From Flavobacteriales bacterium (GTDB lineage Bacteria; Bacteroidota; Bacteroidia; Flavobacteriales_F; PHOS-HE28), in NCBI GenBank assembly GCA_020437875.1, contig JAGQVR010000014.1, positions 1 to 22,020 on the forward strand: a stretch of 22,020 nt of DNA, in the 5' to 3' direction. The position numbers and the translations under genes are program-made. The notes under the pieces were generated by a model. It did not search any database. It saw nothing but the letters and a program-made list of their open reading frames with translations, and was not told the DNA's origin. Shown here one piece after another: positions 7,275 to 16,400 of the stretch. Numbering within the stretch: the first letter of the stretch is position 1; each line of letters opens with the position of its first letter.

Positions 7275-9085
7275 AGGGTCTGACCGGAACCAGCTCCTTG
7301 TTACGCACCTCGCTGGTCGCTTGCGGCGTGCTCCTTACGGGCATCGCTCCCGCCCAGCTCGACAGCCTGCGACGCGTGGCCGGGGCTCTGCCCAACGACA
7401 CGTCGCGGCTGCCTGTCCTCACCGAGATGCTGCGGCACACCGTGTTCACCCGCCCGGACACCGCGCTGGTGATCGCTGCCGATTACCTGGCGATCGCGGG
7501 GCGCAGCGGTGATCCGGTCGAGATCGGAAAGGCCCACAACTACGCGGGTATGTGCCGCACGGTGCAGGGAAGGCCTGCCAAGGCGCTCAACGAATACCTG
7601 CTCGCCCTGCGCTCCTTCGAGCAAGGAGACGACCCGTGGTACACGGCAATGGCGCATAATAACGTCGCCGCCATTTACAAGGACGAACGGCGCAACGAGG
7701 ATGCGCTGGTGGAGTTCAACAAGGCCTTGGTCGGATTCCAGGAGGTGGGCGACACGGTATGGATCGCCAACGTGCGTAACAACCTGGCGAACGTTCACTA
7801 CGACCATGGCGAACTCGACAGTGCCGTGTACCACTACGAGCGCGCGGTCGCCATCCTATCCGGCAAAGGGCAGGATGCCTTCGCGGCGCAGGTGCGCATG
7901 AACCTCGGCAATGCCCTCTACGTCAAGGGCGATCTCGAAGCGGGACTGGCGCGCATGAAGGAAGCGCGCGATCAGCATCCGATCGGCGAGGATGGATCGT
8001 ACCGGGCCAACATCCTGAACGCGCTAGGTCACCTGGAGGGCCTGCATGGCGATCGCGATAGCGCGCTCGCGCACATCCGCGAAGGAATGCGCATCGCAGG
8101 TGAGGTGGGAGCGGCGACCGCCCTGGCGGACGGAGAGGAGTTCCTGGCGGACATCTATGAGCATTGGGGACAAGCCGATTCCGCACTTGTGCATTACAAG
8201 CACATGAAAGCTCGACGTGACAGCCTCCTCAATGCTGAGCGCAGTGCGCAGATCGCCGACATGCAGGTGCGTTACGAGACGGAGCAGAAGGATGTGGAGC
8301 TGGCGCAGAACAAGGCGGTGCTGGAGCGACGCTCGCTCACGATCAAGGCCGTTGCGATCGGCGCCGGGTTGCTGCTATTGGTGGCTTTGCTGGTATACAG
8401 GGCCTACCGCTTGAAACGGAGGGGGGAGCACGAGCTCGCCAGGAAGAATGCGATCATCGAGGAGCAACTGCGCGAGAAGGAATTGCTGCTACGCGAGATC
8501 CATCACCGCGTGAAGAACAACCTGCAGGTGGTGAGCAGCTTGCTCAGCATCCAGAGCCGCGGGATAACCGATGGGAAAGCACGCGAAGCCGTGCAGGACA
8601 GTCGCCAACGGGTGAAGAGCATGGCGCTGATCCACCAGGACCTCTACCGCGATGGTGATCTCACCGGGGTGCCCATGCATGACTACACCGAGCGATTGGT
8701 GAGCGGTCTGGTGAACAACTATGGAAAGGATGACAGCGTGCGTGTGGTCATCGATGTGCAGGACATCTCCCTGGACGTGGATACTGCGGTGCCTATCGGG
8801 CTGATCCTGAACGAGCTCATCACGAACGCGCTGAAGTACGCCTGGCCCGATGGTCGGACCGGCACGCTCACCGTCTCGCTGAAGGAGCAGGACGGTCGAT
8901 TGGTCCTGAGGGTCGCTGATGATGGCGTGGGCATGCCTGCTGCGGAGGCCCCGGCAAAGGGCAGCGGCTTTGGTCTGAACATGGTGCGCACGTTCAGCGG
9001 GAAGCTCAAGGCCGAATGGGAGGTCGAGGGCCCACCCGGTACGCAGGTTGTCCTTCAGATCGGCAAGTACGAACTTGCGCGCTAG
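7271..9085 (+). CDS. TPR-containing sensor histidine kinase, HisKA_2 type
   Basis: This 604-residue membrane kinase is the likely partner of the LytTR regulator encoded next. In order: a signal peptide (about 1-30, LVACGVLLTGIAPAQ), about six tetratricopeptide repeats (about 75-340, for example AHNNVAAIYKDERRNEDALV and VRNNLANVHYDHGELDSAVY), one membrane helix (about 357-380), a short coiled coil, a HisKA_2 dimerisation domain with REIHHRVKNNLQVV (phospho-acceptor H412, next to H411), and a HATPase domain with N-box NELITNALKYAW (N514), G1 ADDGVGMP and G2 GSGFGLNMV. The TPRs therefore lie outside the inner membrane and are the likely sensor. I chose GTG 7271, which overlaps the upstream stop as GTGA and gives a clean signal peptide; ATG 7181 would place 30 residues inside the preceding gene. 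Confidence 0.92.
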   Translation: MKGLTGTSSLLRTSLVACGVLLTGIAPAQLDSLRRVAGALPNDTSRLPVLTEMLRHTVFTRPDTALVIAADYLAIAGRSGDPVEIGKAHNYAGMCRTVQGRPAKALNEYLLALRSFEQGDDPWYTAMAHNNVAAIYKDERRNEDALVEFNKALVGFQEVGDTVWIANVRNNLANVHYDHGELDSAVYHYERAVAILSGKGQDAFAAQVRMNLGNALYVKGDLEAGLARMKEARDQHPIGEDGSYRANILNALGHLEGLHGDRDSALAHIREGMRIAGEVGAATALADGEEFLADIYEHWGQADSALVHYKHMKARRDSLLNAERSAQIADMQVRYETEQKDVELAQNKAVLERRSLTIKAVAIGAGLLLLVALLVYRAYRLKRRGEHELARKNAIIEEQLREKELLLREIHHRVKNNLQVVSSLLSIQSRGITDGKAREAVQDSRQRVKSMALIHQDLYRDGDLTGVPMHDYTERLVSGLVNNYGKDDSVRVVIDVQDISLDVDTAVPIGLILNELITNALKYAWPDGRTGTLTVSLKEQDGRLVLRVADDGVGMPAAEAPAKGSGFGLNMVRTFSGKLKAEWEVEGPPGTQVVLQIGKYELAR

Positions 9086-9086
9086 C

Positions 9087-9827
9087 ATGGCACGTATCAA
9101 GATCCTGATCGTCGAGGATGAACCGCTGATCACCGAGGACCTGCGGGGTCATCTGGAGGAGATGGAATACGAGGTGTGCGCGGTCTGCGACAATGCGTTG
9201 GATGCCATGGCGGAGATGGCCGTCGAGAAGCCCGATCTCGTTCTGCTGGACATCAACCTGGGCGATGGCGCGGACGGCGTGCAGCTCGCTGAACGGATGA
9301 ACGCGAAGCATCCAGTGCCATTCATCTTCGTGACGAGCCATGCCGATACGGCCACCCTGGAGCGGGTGAAGGCCGTAAGGCCTGCAGGATTCATCCTCAA
9401 GCCCTTCGATGAATTGCGGCTCCGGGCGCAGATCGAGATCGCGTTGGCGCGCTACGCCGCGGGCAGTGCCCCAGTGGGAAAGGAGGAAGGCCCCGACGAA
9501 ACTGATTTCGTGATCGCCGACAGCATCTTCATACGGGACAAAGGCCGGCTGACGAAACTGGCCATCGATGACATCCTCTATGCCGAAGCCGATGACAACT
9601 ATGTGACTTTGCAGACGCCCACTAAGCGCTTTGTCATCACCAGCACGCTCGCGTCGGTCGAGCGGAAGCTGAGCAGCAGGCATCACCTGCGCATCCATCG
9701 GAGCTACCTGGTGGACACCCGCCGCATCACGGCGGTGGAGGATGGCTACGTGCAGCTGGGGACATCGCGCCTGCCCGTGGGCAAGACCCATCGCGATGCG
9801 CTGATGGCTCGCATCAGGACGCTTTGA
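9087..9827 (+). CDS. LytTR-family response regulator
   Basis: This 246-residue regulator starts one base after the kinase stop. The receiver domain covers about 1-120 (KILIVEDEP, phospho-acceptor D55 in LVLLDINLGDGADG, T83, K105 in ILKPFDEL). The LytTR DNA-binding domain covers about 145-246, with DDILYAEADDNYVTLQT, HLRIHRSYLVDTRRI and LPVGKTHRD, the usual landmark motifs. The start ATG 9087 gives the normal receiver N-terminus; an upstream in-frame ATG lies inside the kinase gene. Its stop codon TGA is part of the first direct repeat of a putative LytTR operator (9826-9858), which suggests that it controls the genes just downstream and possibly those after 13485. Its DNA-binding domain resembles that of the stand-alone LytTR protein at 13071-13397. 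Confidence 0.95.
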   Translation: MARIKILIVEDEPLITEDLRGHLEEMEYEVCAVCDNALDAMAEMAVEKPDLVLLDINLGDGADGVQLAERMNAKHPVPFIFVTSHADTATLERVKAVRPAGFILKPFDELRLRAQIEIALARYAAGSAPVGKEEGPDETDFVIADSIFIRDKGRLTKLAIDDILYAEADDNYVTLQTPTKRFVITSTLASVERKLSSRHHLRIHRSYLVDTRRITAVEDGYVQLGTSRLPVGKTHRDALMARIRTL

Positions 9828-9858
9828 CGTTCACCCATCCCATCCGGTCGTTCACCCG
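9826..9858 (+). promoter_or_regulatory. putative LytTR operator A (two direct repeats, 21-bp period)
   Basis: GACGTTCACCCA (9826-9837) and GTCGTTCACCCG (9847-9858) share the core CGTTCACCC, at 9828 and 9849, a 21-bp period with a 12-bp gap between 9-bp cores. Known LytTR regulators such as AgrA bind 9-bp direct repeats containing GTT separated by about 12 bp. The second core starts 68 bp before the ATG at 9917. A weak third half-site, CGTTCGTCG, follows at 9869. No experiment is implied; the assignment rests on geometry, on the matching site at 13396-13428 and on the adjacent LytTR gene. Confidence 0.75.
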
Positions 9859-9916
9859 ATCCAGATGGCGTTCGTCGTGGATCCAAGCGAAGTTCGATGT
9901 GCAATACCCCACGGTC

Positions 9917-11242
9917 ATGCGTATCCGTATCGCTCTCTCCCTGGCAGCCTTCGGGCTCGCTGCCATCGCGGTCTATGGGCAACCCTCCGATGCCCAGATC
10001 ATCAAGGACCTTACAAAGCCGGGCGTGCTCAAGGTGGAGCTGACGCCAGGCCCGACCAAGAAGGAGTGGCACAGCGCGCACGGGCAGTACATGTGGGACC
10101 GTGTGGCCTATGTGACCCGGAGCGCGGAGGTGCCCGAGTACCCCAAGGCCACAGTGAAGATCACGGGGATAGCACGGTACCACTACGGCGCCAGTACCAG
10201 TTTCCGCGAATTCAAGGTGGCGGAGAACGAATACTTCGGCCTGCCCGCTCCGAGCAAGGAGGAGATGCTCGCCATGATACGCGAGCGTTACCTCGATTTC
10301 CTGGGCTGGCGGGCTGGGGACATGGTGGGCGACCTCCACTACATGCGCATCCCGGAAGGTGAAGGCGTCATCTGGCATACCCCGAAGTCCTTCACCATAC
10401 CCGTGGAGATCGAGTTCGATGCCAAGACCAGCATCTACGACCTCACGACCATCCAGGAGAAGATCGACGTGCGCTTCTACCGCGACGCTGTGGACGCTCC
10501 GTGGAAGGACAACATCGTTGCGACCAGCCGTGAACGCAAGGACGGTGCCGTGCGCAAGTTCTCCCAGGAGGAATTGAAGGCCATGCCCACCATGAGGGAT
10601 CAGCTCGAGGAGCAACGGGCCAATGCCGAGCTGGCCGCGCTGGGAGATGTGGACATCCCGGACTTCGAGACCGACATGGACGTGTTCATGTACACGCACA
10701 AGCTCATGCGGGAGGGTGATGCCAAGAAGTTCGAGGCTTACCTTATCCGGATGCTGGCGCCTGTCCATTATGTGGAAGGAAGTTCGACACGCCTGACCGC
10801 GAACGGGGCCGATCTCGTGAACAAGGCGGTGGCAGCGGCCTTCGGGGGGCGGAGCACCTATGCCGAACAGTACTGTCCCGATCCGGGGGTGAAGCATCGT
10901 CAGCAGGATGCCATCGAGATCTGGAACGCGACGCAGGACAAGCACACGCGCATGCACGTGGGCCGCTTCGGTGGCGGCTGGAAGAACGGGCAGAAGGTGG
11001 GCGAGCAGTACCGGTTCATCGCGCTGGAAGTGTGGATGTGGACCGATGCGGACAACATCGCGCGCATCCGCAGTTACGAGCCCGGCATGCTGTGCAAGTC
11101 GACCGGAACGATCGAGAAGGCCGCGGAACAGGTCAATTCACCGGCACCTACCGCAACCTCGGGTACCAGCCCCCAGCAAAGCGGGGGCAACGATCTCATG
11201 AAGAAAGGCAAAGGACTCCTGAACAAACTCACCACCCCATGA
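9917..11242 (+). CDS. exported protein of unknown function, first gene of a LytTR-controlled unit
   Basis: The 441-residue product has a signal peptide (MRIRIALSLAAFGLAAIAVYG, about 1-21) with no lipobox cysteine, so a periplasmic or outer location is likely. I do not recognise its domains. The middle contains KSFTIPVEIEFDAKTSIYD and DVRFYRDAV, strands of a possible beta-sandwich. A second globular part contains MHVGRFGGGWKNGQKVGEQY and IALEVWMWTD. The tail (about 405-441) is Ser/Thr/Gln/Gly-rich low-complexity sequence ending in a basic Lys/Leu segment. There is no T9SS sorting domain. The ATG at 9917 gives the signal peptide; the frame is open upstream to 9824 but that part is operator DNA. 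The stop overlaps the start of the T9SS gene at 11239 (ATGA), so the two are coupled. Confidence 0.8.
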   Translation: MRIRIALSLAAFGLAAIAVYGQPSDAQIIKDLTKPGVLKVELTPGPTKKEWHSAHGQYMWDRVAYVTRSAEVPEYPKATVKITGIARYHYGASTSFREFKVAENEYFGLPAPSKEEMLAMIRERYLDFLGWRAGDMVGDLHYMRIPEGEGVIWHTPKSFTIPVEIEFDAKTSIYDLTTIQEKIDVRFYRDAVDAPWKDNIVATSRERKDGAVRKFSQEELKAMPTMRDQLEEQRANAELAALGDVDIPDFETDMDVFMYTHKLMREGDAKKFEAYLIRMLAPVHYVEGSSTRLTANGADLVNKAVAAAFGGRSTYAEQYCPDPGVKHRQQDAIEIWNATQDKHTRMHVGRFGGGWKNGQKVGEQYRFIALEVWMWTDADNIARIRSYEPGMLCKSTGTIEKAAEQVNSPAPTATSGTSPQQSGGNDLMKKGKGLLNKLTTP

Positions 11243-13074
11243 AACACTTCGCCACACTGTGCGCATTGTCCTTCGCTCCACTGCTCGGTCAGGCGCAGCT
11301 CACCGGCACCCTCACTGTCGGGGGGAGCGACCCGGATTTCGCCACCGTCTCGGAAGCGGTTGACGCGCTGATGAGCGAGGGTGCTTCCGGCAATGTGACC
11401 TTCGACATCAGGCCGGGTACCTACACCGGGCAGTACCAGCTTGGCGCCGTGCCGGGTACCCCCGGGAACATCCGGTTCCGCAACAGCAGCAACGGAGCAC
11501 AGGCCGTGAACCTGGAGTTCGACGCCAGCAGCAGCGCGGACAATTTCATCTTCCGTGTTGACGGCACGGATGATGTGCGCTTCGAGAAGCTCACCTTCAG
11601 ACCTCTCGACTTCAATTACGCCCGAGCGGTGCACTTCTTCAATGCGATCGCCGGTATGACCATCGAACAATGCGTCTTCCATGGAAGCGAGAACCCCTCT
11701 GGCTCCGCCTATTTCGAGCGCATCCTCGTGCACTGCGACCAGGCCGCGATCAACACCAACAACAACCCGCAGGACATCATCATCATCGACAACTCCTTCC
11801 TTGACGGCAACACCGCGGTGCAGTTGGATTGTTACGGTATCGCCGGTGCGCGCAGCGCTGGCCTGATCATCACGGGGAACGAGTTCCGTGATCAGGTGGG
11901 TACTGGTGTCTATCTCAACAACTGCATCGGTCAGCTGGGTGACAACGCGTTCAGCACCTCGGTGGGCAACTGGTACGTGGGCATTCGTGCCACCTACTTC
12001 GATCACGGGAGCCAGGTCCGCCGGAATGTCATACAAGCCTACGCCACCAACGGTTGCACGGGCATCGAGGTGGGCAACACGCAGAGCTCCACCGGCAACA
12101 TGATCAGCAACAACATGGTGTATGTGAACGGAACGGGTGATGTATGGGGCTTGGCCGTTTACAACCTGTGGGACATGAAGATCGTGCACAACAGCGTGCT
12201 GGTGGCGAACGGCTTACCAGAACAATCGTACGCGTTCTATCACCTGAGCAACTTCCCGGATGGTCAGGATGCGCTGGTCCGCAACAACATCTTCGCCAAC
12301 CACACGGGAGGCCTCGCCTACAACGTGCAGGTGGATGGCAACGTGGCCACAGAGGATCACAACGATCTGTTCACCTCCGGCGCAACGCTCAGCAGCGTGG
12401 GCGGTACCGATCATGCCACGCTGGCCGCGCATCAGAGCGGCGGTCAAGGCGCGGGTGATACCGACATCGACCCGGTCTTTCCCGCCCAGCCGGACCTGCA
12501 CATGAACAACTGCGCCATGGATGACCTGGGCGAGTACTTCTTCGTGGTGGGTGCGGACATCGATGGCGATGCGCGCGGCAATCCGGTTTGCGACATGGGT
12601 GCCGATGAGTACACGGCCAGCACCAACGCGGTTCAGGCGCCTACGATCACCGTGGCCCTGCCCTATGAGCTCGGGTTCAACGCTTCCTTCATGAGTTATT
12701 CGTGGAACACCGGAGCGACAACGCCGACCATCAGCATTTCCACGGCCGGGAACTATTCCTGCGAGGTGGTGGACGTGAACGGGTGCAGCTACCTGGTGAA
12801 CGTCACGGTGGTGGCCGATATCAGCACGGATATCGAACGGGTTGAAGAGGAAGGTGTCCGGCTTTACCCGATACCGGCTGGTGACCTCCTGCACGTACTT
12901 GGCATGCCGGCTGGCGGACCATTCGAAGTGCTTGATGCGAACGGTCGTGCGGTGCTGCGCGGTACATCAACCACGTTGACCATCCTCGACGTGGAAGGAT
13001 TGGCGCCCGGCCTGCACCTGCTTCGCTGGAATGATGAAGGGAAAGTGCGCACGGCCCGCTTCATCAAGCAATGA
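11239..13074 (+). CDS. secreted beta-helix protein with T9SS type A sorting domain (one module)
   Basis: The 611-residue product is predicted to be exported by Sec and then by the type IX system to the surface or medium. A signal peptide covers about 1-19. A right-handed beta-helix module covers about 20-455, opening with DPDFATVSEAVDALMSEG and rich in Asn-containing repeat turns such as NNNPQDIIIIDNSFLDGN and NMISNNMVYVNG. It ends with DLHMNNCAMDDLG and GNPVCDMGADEY. A short Ig/PKD-like domain follows (about 465-525, YSWNTGATTPTISIS, then VVDVNGCSY). The sorting domain is at about 540-611 (LYPIPAGDLLHV, LDVEGLAPGLHLLRW, ARFIKQ). The module matches the three repeats of the 1680-residue protein at 13485. 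Start and stop overlap both neighbours by ATGA, so it is the middle gene of three. Beta-helices often bind or cleave polysaccharide, but no catalytic motif is clear. Confidence 0.9.
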   Translation: MKHFATLCALSFAPLLGQAQLTGTLTVGGSDPDFATVSEAVDALMSEGASGNVTFDIRPGTYTGQYQLGAVPGTPGNIRFRNSSNGAQAVNLEFDASSSADNFIFRVDGTDDVRFEKLTFRPLDFNYARAVHFFNAIAGMTIEQCVFHGSENPSGSAYFERILVHCDQAAINTNNNPQDIIIIDNSFLDGNTAVQLDCYGIAGARSAGLIITGNEFRDQVGTGVYLNNCIGQLGDNAFSTSVGNWYVGIRATYFDHGSQVRRNVIQAYATNGCTGIEVGNTQSSTGNMISNNMVYVNGTGDVWGLAVYNLWDMKIVHNSVLVANGLPEQSYAFYHLSNFPDGQDALVRNNIFANHTGGLAYNVQVDGNVATEDHNDLFTSGATLSSVGGTDHATLAAHQSGGQGAGDTDIDPVFPAQPDLHMNNCAMDDLGEYFFVVGADIDGDARGNPVCDMGADEYTASTNAVQAPTITVALPYELGFNASFMSYSWNTGATTPTISISTAGNYSCEVVDVNGCSYLVNVTVVADISTDIERVEEEGVRLYPIPAGDLLHVLGMPAGGPFEVLDANGRAVLRGTSTTLTILDVEGLAPGLHLLRWNDEGKVRTARFIKQ

Positions 13075-13397
13075 CGCCGGACGGACATCAAGCGATCTTC
13101 CTGCGCGATGGCCGGCAGTGGAACCGCATCGCCGTGAACGAGCTCCTCTACCTCGAGGCTGATGATAACTGCACCACGGTCCGCACAGCGACGCGGGATT
13201 ACATCCTGTCCCGGATGCTGAAGGATGTGCTCGACGGGATCGCCGACCCACGGATCGTGCGCGTGCATCGGAGCCATGCGGTGAACCTGGACCGTGTGAC
13301 CGCCGTGAGCGACAACGGCCTGCATGTGGGTGGGCGTTGGTTCCCGATCGGGCGCAGCTACCGGGAGGAGGTGCTGGGGCGGTTGAAGCTGCTCTGA
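13071..13397 (+). CDS. stand-alone LytTR DNA-binding protein (no receiver domain)
   Basis: The 108-residue product is essentially a single LytTR domain: NELLYLEADDNCTTVRT, IVRVHRSHAVNLDRVTAV and FPIGRSYREEVLGRL. It is clearly similar to the C-terminal domain of the response regulator at 9087-9827 (shared EADDN, HRS, TAV and P-hydrophobic-G patterns), but there is no receiver or membrane part, so phosphorylation cannot control it directly. The ATG at 13071 overlaps the T9SS gene's stop (ATGA), so it is made together with the secreted protein. Its TGA stop is part of the first repeat of operator B (13396-13428). I infer a local regulator that binds the same repeats as the two-component LytTR protein, as a feed-forward activator or a competitor. 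Confidence 0.92.
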   Translation: MTPDGHQAIFLRDGRQWNRIAVNELLYLEADDNCTTVRTATRDYILSRMLKDVLDGIADPRIVRVHRSHAVNLDRVTAVSDNGLHVGGRWFPIGRSYREEVLGRLKLL

Positions 13398-13428
13398 CGT
13401 TCACCCAGCCGGGAGCGACGTTCACCCA
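13396..13428 (+). promoter_or_regulatory. putative LytTR operator B (two perfect 12-bp direct repeats, 21-bp period)
   Basis: GACGTTCACCCA occurs identically at 13396-13407 and 13417-13428, exactly 21 bp apart, two turns of the helix. The second repeat extends to GACGTTCACCCATCC (13417-13431), a 15-base match to 9826-9840 in operator A. The second core starts 66 bp before the ATG at 13485, against 68 bp for operator A. The first repeat begins inside the stop codon of the LytTR gene, exactly as in operator A. Confidence 0.8.
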
Positions 13429-13484
13429 TCCGGGCTGGACCTACGCATGCGTGGGCGGGATCTTGCATCCGCTATCGGTGCAAC

Positions 13485-16400
13485 ATGTCGATCCGCAAGC
13501 GCATCTCCCTCCTGTTGTTGGCGACCACATTGTGCGCCGTATCGAGGGCCCAATTGAGCGGCACTTATGTGATCGATGGAGCTGGCGGTGGCGACTACAC
13601 CACCTTCGCTGCGGCGATAAGTGACCTGAACACGCTGGGTGTCAGTGGCCCGGTGGTCTTCGAGGTGACCGATGGATACTATAGCGGCCGTGCGACCATT
13701 GGTGCGGTGGCGGGTGCAACAGCGGTGAACACGGTGACGTTCCGGGGTCAGAGCCTTGATAGCTCGATGGTGACTTGGAACGAGGTGACTTACAACACCC
13801 TGCCCTGGCTGGGCCACAACAGCCTGCTACGTTTGAACGGCGCAGAATACATCACTGTGGAGCACATCACCTTGCAGCGTTCAGGCTCCCTTCAACTAGG
13901 GCATGTGGTGTTCATAGAGGGTGCAACTTCCAACATCACCATACGGCACTGCAAGCTTCGCGGACCGACCAACTACACCGGGACCTTGAACGACCGGAAT
14001 GTGATCCACGCGTTGAACAATACGGTCCAGACGAACATGCAGTTCCGGAGCAATAGAGTGGAGTATGGTAACCTGGGACTGTATTGGTCCGCTACATCCT
14101 CAGAGGCCGACGAGATCACCTTCGAAGGGAACGATCTCATTCAATCCCGGGTGTGGGTCCAAAGCGTATCAGGGATGGTCCATCTGCTTGGTAATACCTC
14201 GTACTCCACTTTAAGTGCGGTGAATACCCAGGTCCTGAATGTGAGCGGCGACATCGTGTTGGCAAGGAATGAGATCCGCAACACGGGCACGTTCGCATGC
14301 TTGACCTTGACCGGATCCAGCGGCACCATCGGATCACCAATCCGGATCTCCAACAATATGCTCATCAGCGGAGGAACGAGCATGTCCGTGGGGACGAGCA
14401 ACTACGTGGACGCGCTGCACAACAGTACGTCTGGTTCGGCCTCGATATCGAATGGGAACTCCGCGGTCCGCTTGTACAACAACAGCTTTTACACGGGTAC
14501 GGGCTATGCACTGACGGTGGGCACAACAGGGAACATCGTGGCCTCCGATCACAATTGTTATCATTCCACAACGGTGAATGCGGTGCTTTGGTCCGGGGCC
14601 CACAACTCCTCAGCCTCACTGAACGGCACGACGGGGATGGATGCGAACAGCCTGTTCATGGACCCCATGTATGTCAACCCGTTGTTTGACCTGCACCTGC
14701 AGAGCGGGTCGCCATGCGGCGGAACAGGAACGCAGGCCGCAACTGGGATCGAGGACATCGATCAGGAAGTACGACCACGTCCGGCCCTGAGCGATCCGGA
14801 TATCGGTGCGGACGAGACCGATGAGTATTGCAGTGTGCTGAACGGAACGTATGTGATCGGGACCTCCCTTGGCGCTGATTTCGTCTCCTTCAGTGGTGCG
14901 ATCGTCAAGATGATCACCTGTGGCATCAGCGGCCCGGTGGTCTTTGAGGTGGAGGATGGCACCTACAACGAGCAGCTGGTCCTGCCACCGATACCAGGCA
15001 GCTCATCGATCAACACCATCACATTCCGAGGTCAGAATGTCGACAGCTCCCTGGTCACCCTGAGCTTGAACGCGAGCAACCTGTCGTCCAACAACTACCT
15101 GATCTCCTTCGAGGGCATGGACCACGTGCAGTTCGAGCACATGCGCTTCAGGCGATCGATCGCCACCTCCACGAACAGGTATGCCCGGGTCGTTTCCTTC
15201 CCGGTCAGCAGCGATCCATCACAGGATGTGACCTTCTCGCACATCTGGTTCAATGGTTCCTACGGCAGCCCCTACGGCTACAACTACGCCGAGGCCATCG
15301 ATGCGTCGAACACGGATGACAATCTGGATATCGTCGTTGAACATTGCAACTTCAGTTCGGGAGGTCCCGGCATTGATTGGGATGCGAACGGAACTGATGA
15401 TCGTCTGACCATCACAAACTGTGTGTTCGCGAACATGTTCGATGGGATCAGCATCCGTGAGACGATCTCCACGTTCACGATATCCGGGAATGCGATAGGT
15501 CCCTTCCCGGTGAACACCGGGGCGGTCGGCATCAGCCTGAACGACATCACCTCGTCCTTCACAATAACGAAGAACGCCGTACGACTGACCCGCGGCTGGG
15601 CAGCCCGCTTCACGAACATCAACAGCACGGTACCGGAACCGGGTCTGGTCGCCAACAACATGCTTGTCGGGTATTCGACCTACACGACCGATGGTGGGCT
15701 CCAATTGAATGGCGGCATTGACAACGTTCATATCCTCAACAACTCCCTTAGTGCGGGTTACGGCAAGGCGTTCCAACTGGCAGCCACCACGGCCACGGGC
15801 CTGCGCTTCGTGAACAACATCGCCACCGCACTGGCAGGGAGCGGTTATGCGTTCCATTCCGGTCTGGCCGATTACGCTGAGTGTTCCCATAACGTCTTGT
15901 ACAAGTACAGCCCGGGTAGCATCGCCTATTGGACCGGTACGAACCACCTCAACATGTCCACGCTGCAGACTGGCAGCGGTTATTTCGCGAACTCGTTCGC
16001 GGATGATCCGATGTTCGTTGATCCCGCGACGGATCTGCACCTTCAGCCTGGATCGCCATGCGTCGGGGTCGGGCTCGTACTATCCGAGTTCCTGGATGAC
16101 CACGATGGGGATGCACGTCCGGACCCGATCGCTTCCCCATACGACATTGGTGCCGATGAGACACCGGAACAGTGCACACCACTGAGCGGCACCTACATCA
16201 TCGGCCCATCCCTGGCTGCGGATCTGCCGAACTTCTCGGCCGCGGTGGCCCGGATGCAACGGTGTGGGATCGGTGGTCCCGTCCTGTTCCGTGTGGAACC
16301 GGGGAACTACTACGAGCAGGTGCGGCTGCCGGCCATTCTTGGTAACGATGCGACCAACACGATCACCTTCGAAGGACAGAGTGGTGACAGCACGGACGTG

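Noticed and set aside
9746..10957. 403-codon open frame on the minus strand
   Set aside because: It runs opposite the LytTR regulator end, operator A and the exported-protein gene; the product is His/Val/Leu-rich without any domain, a typical high-GC mirror frame.
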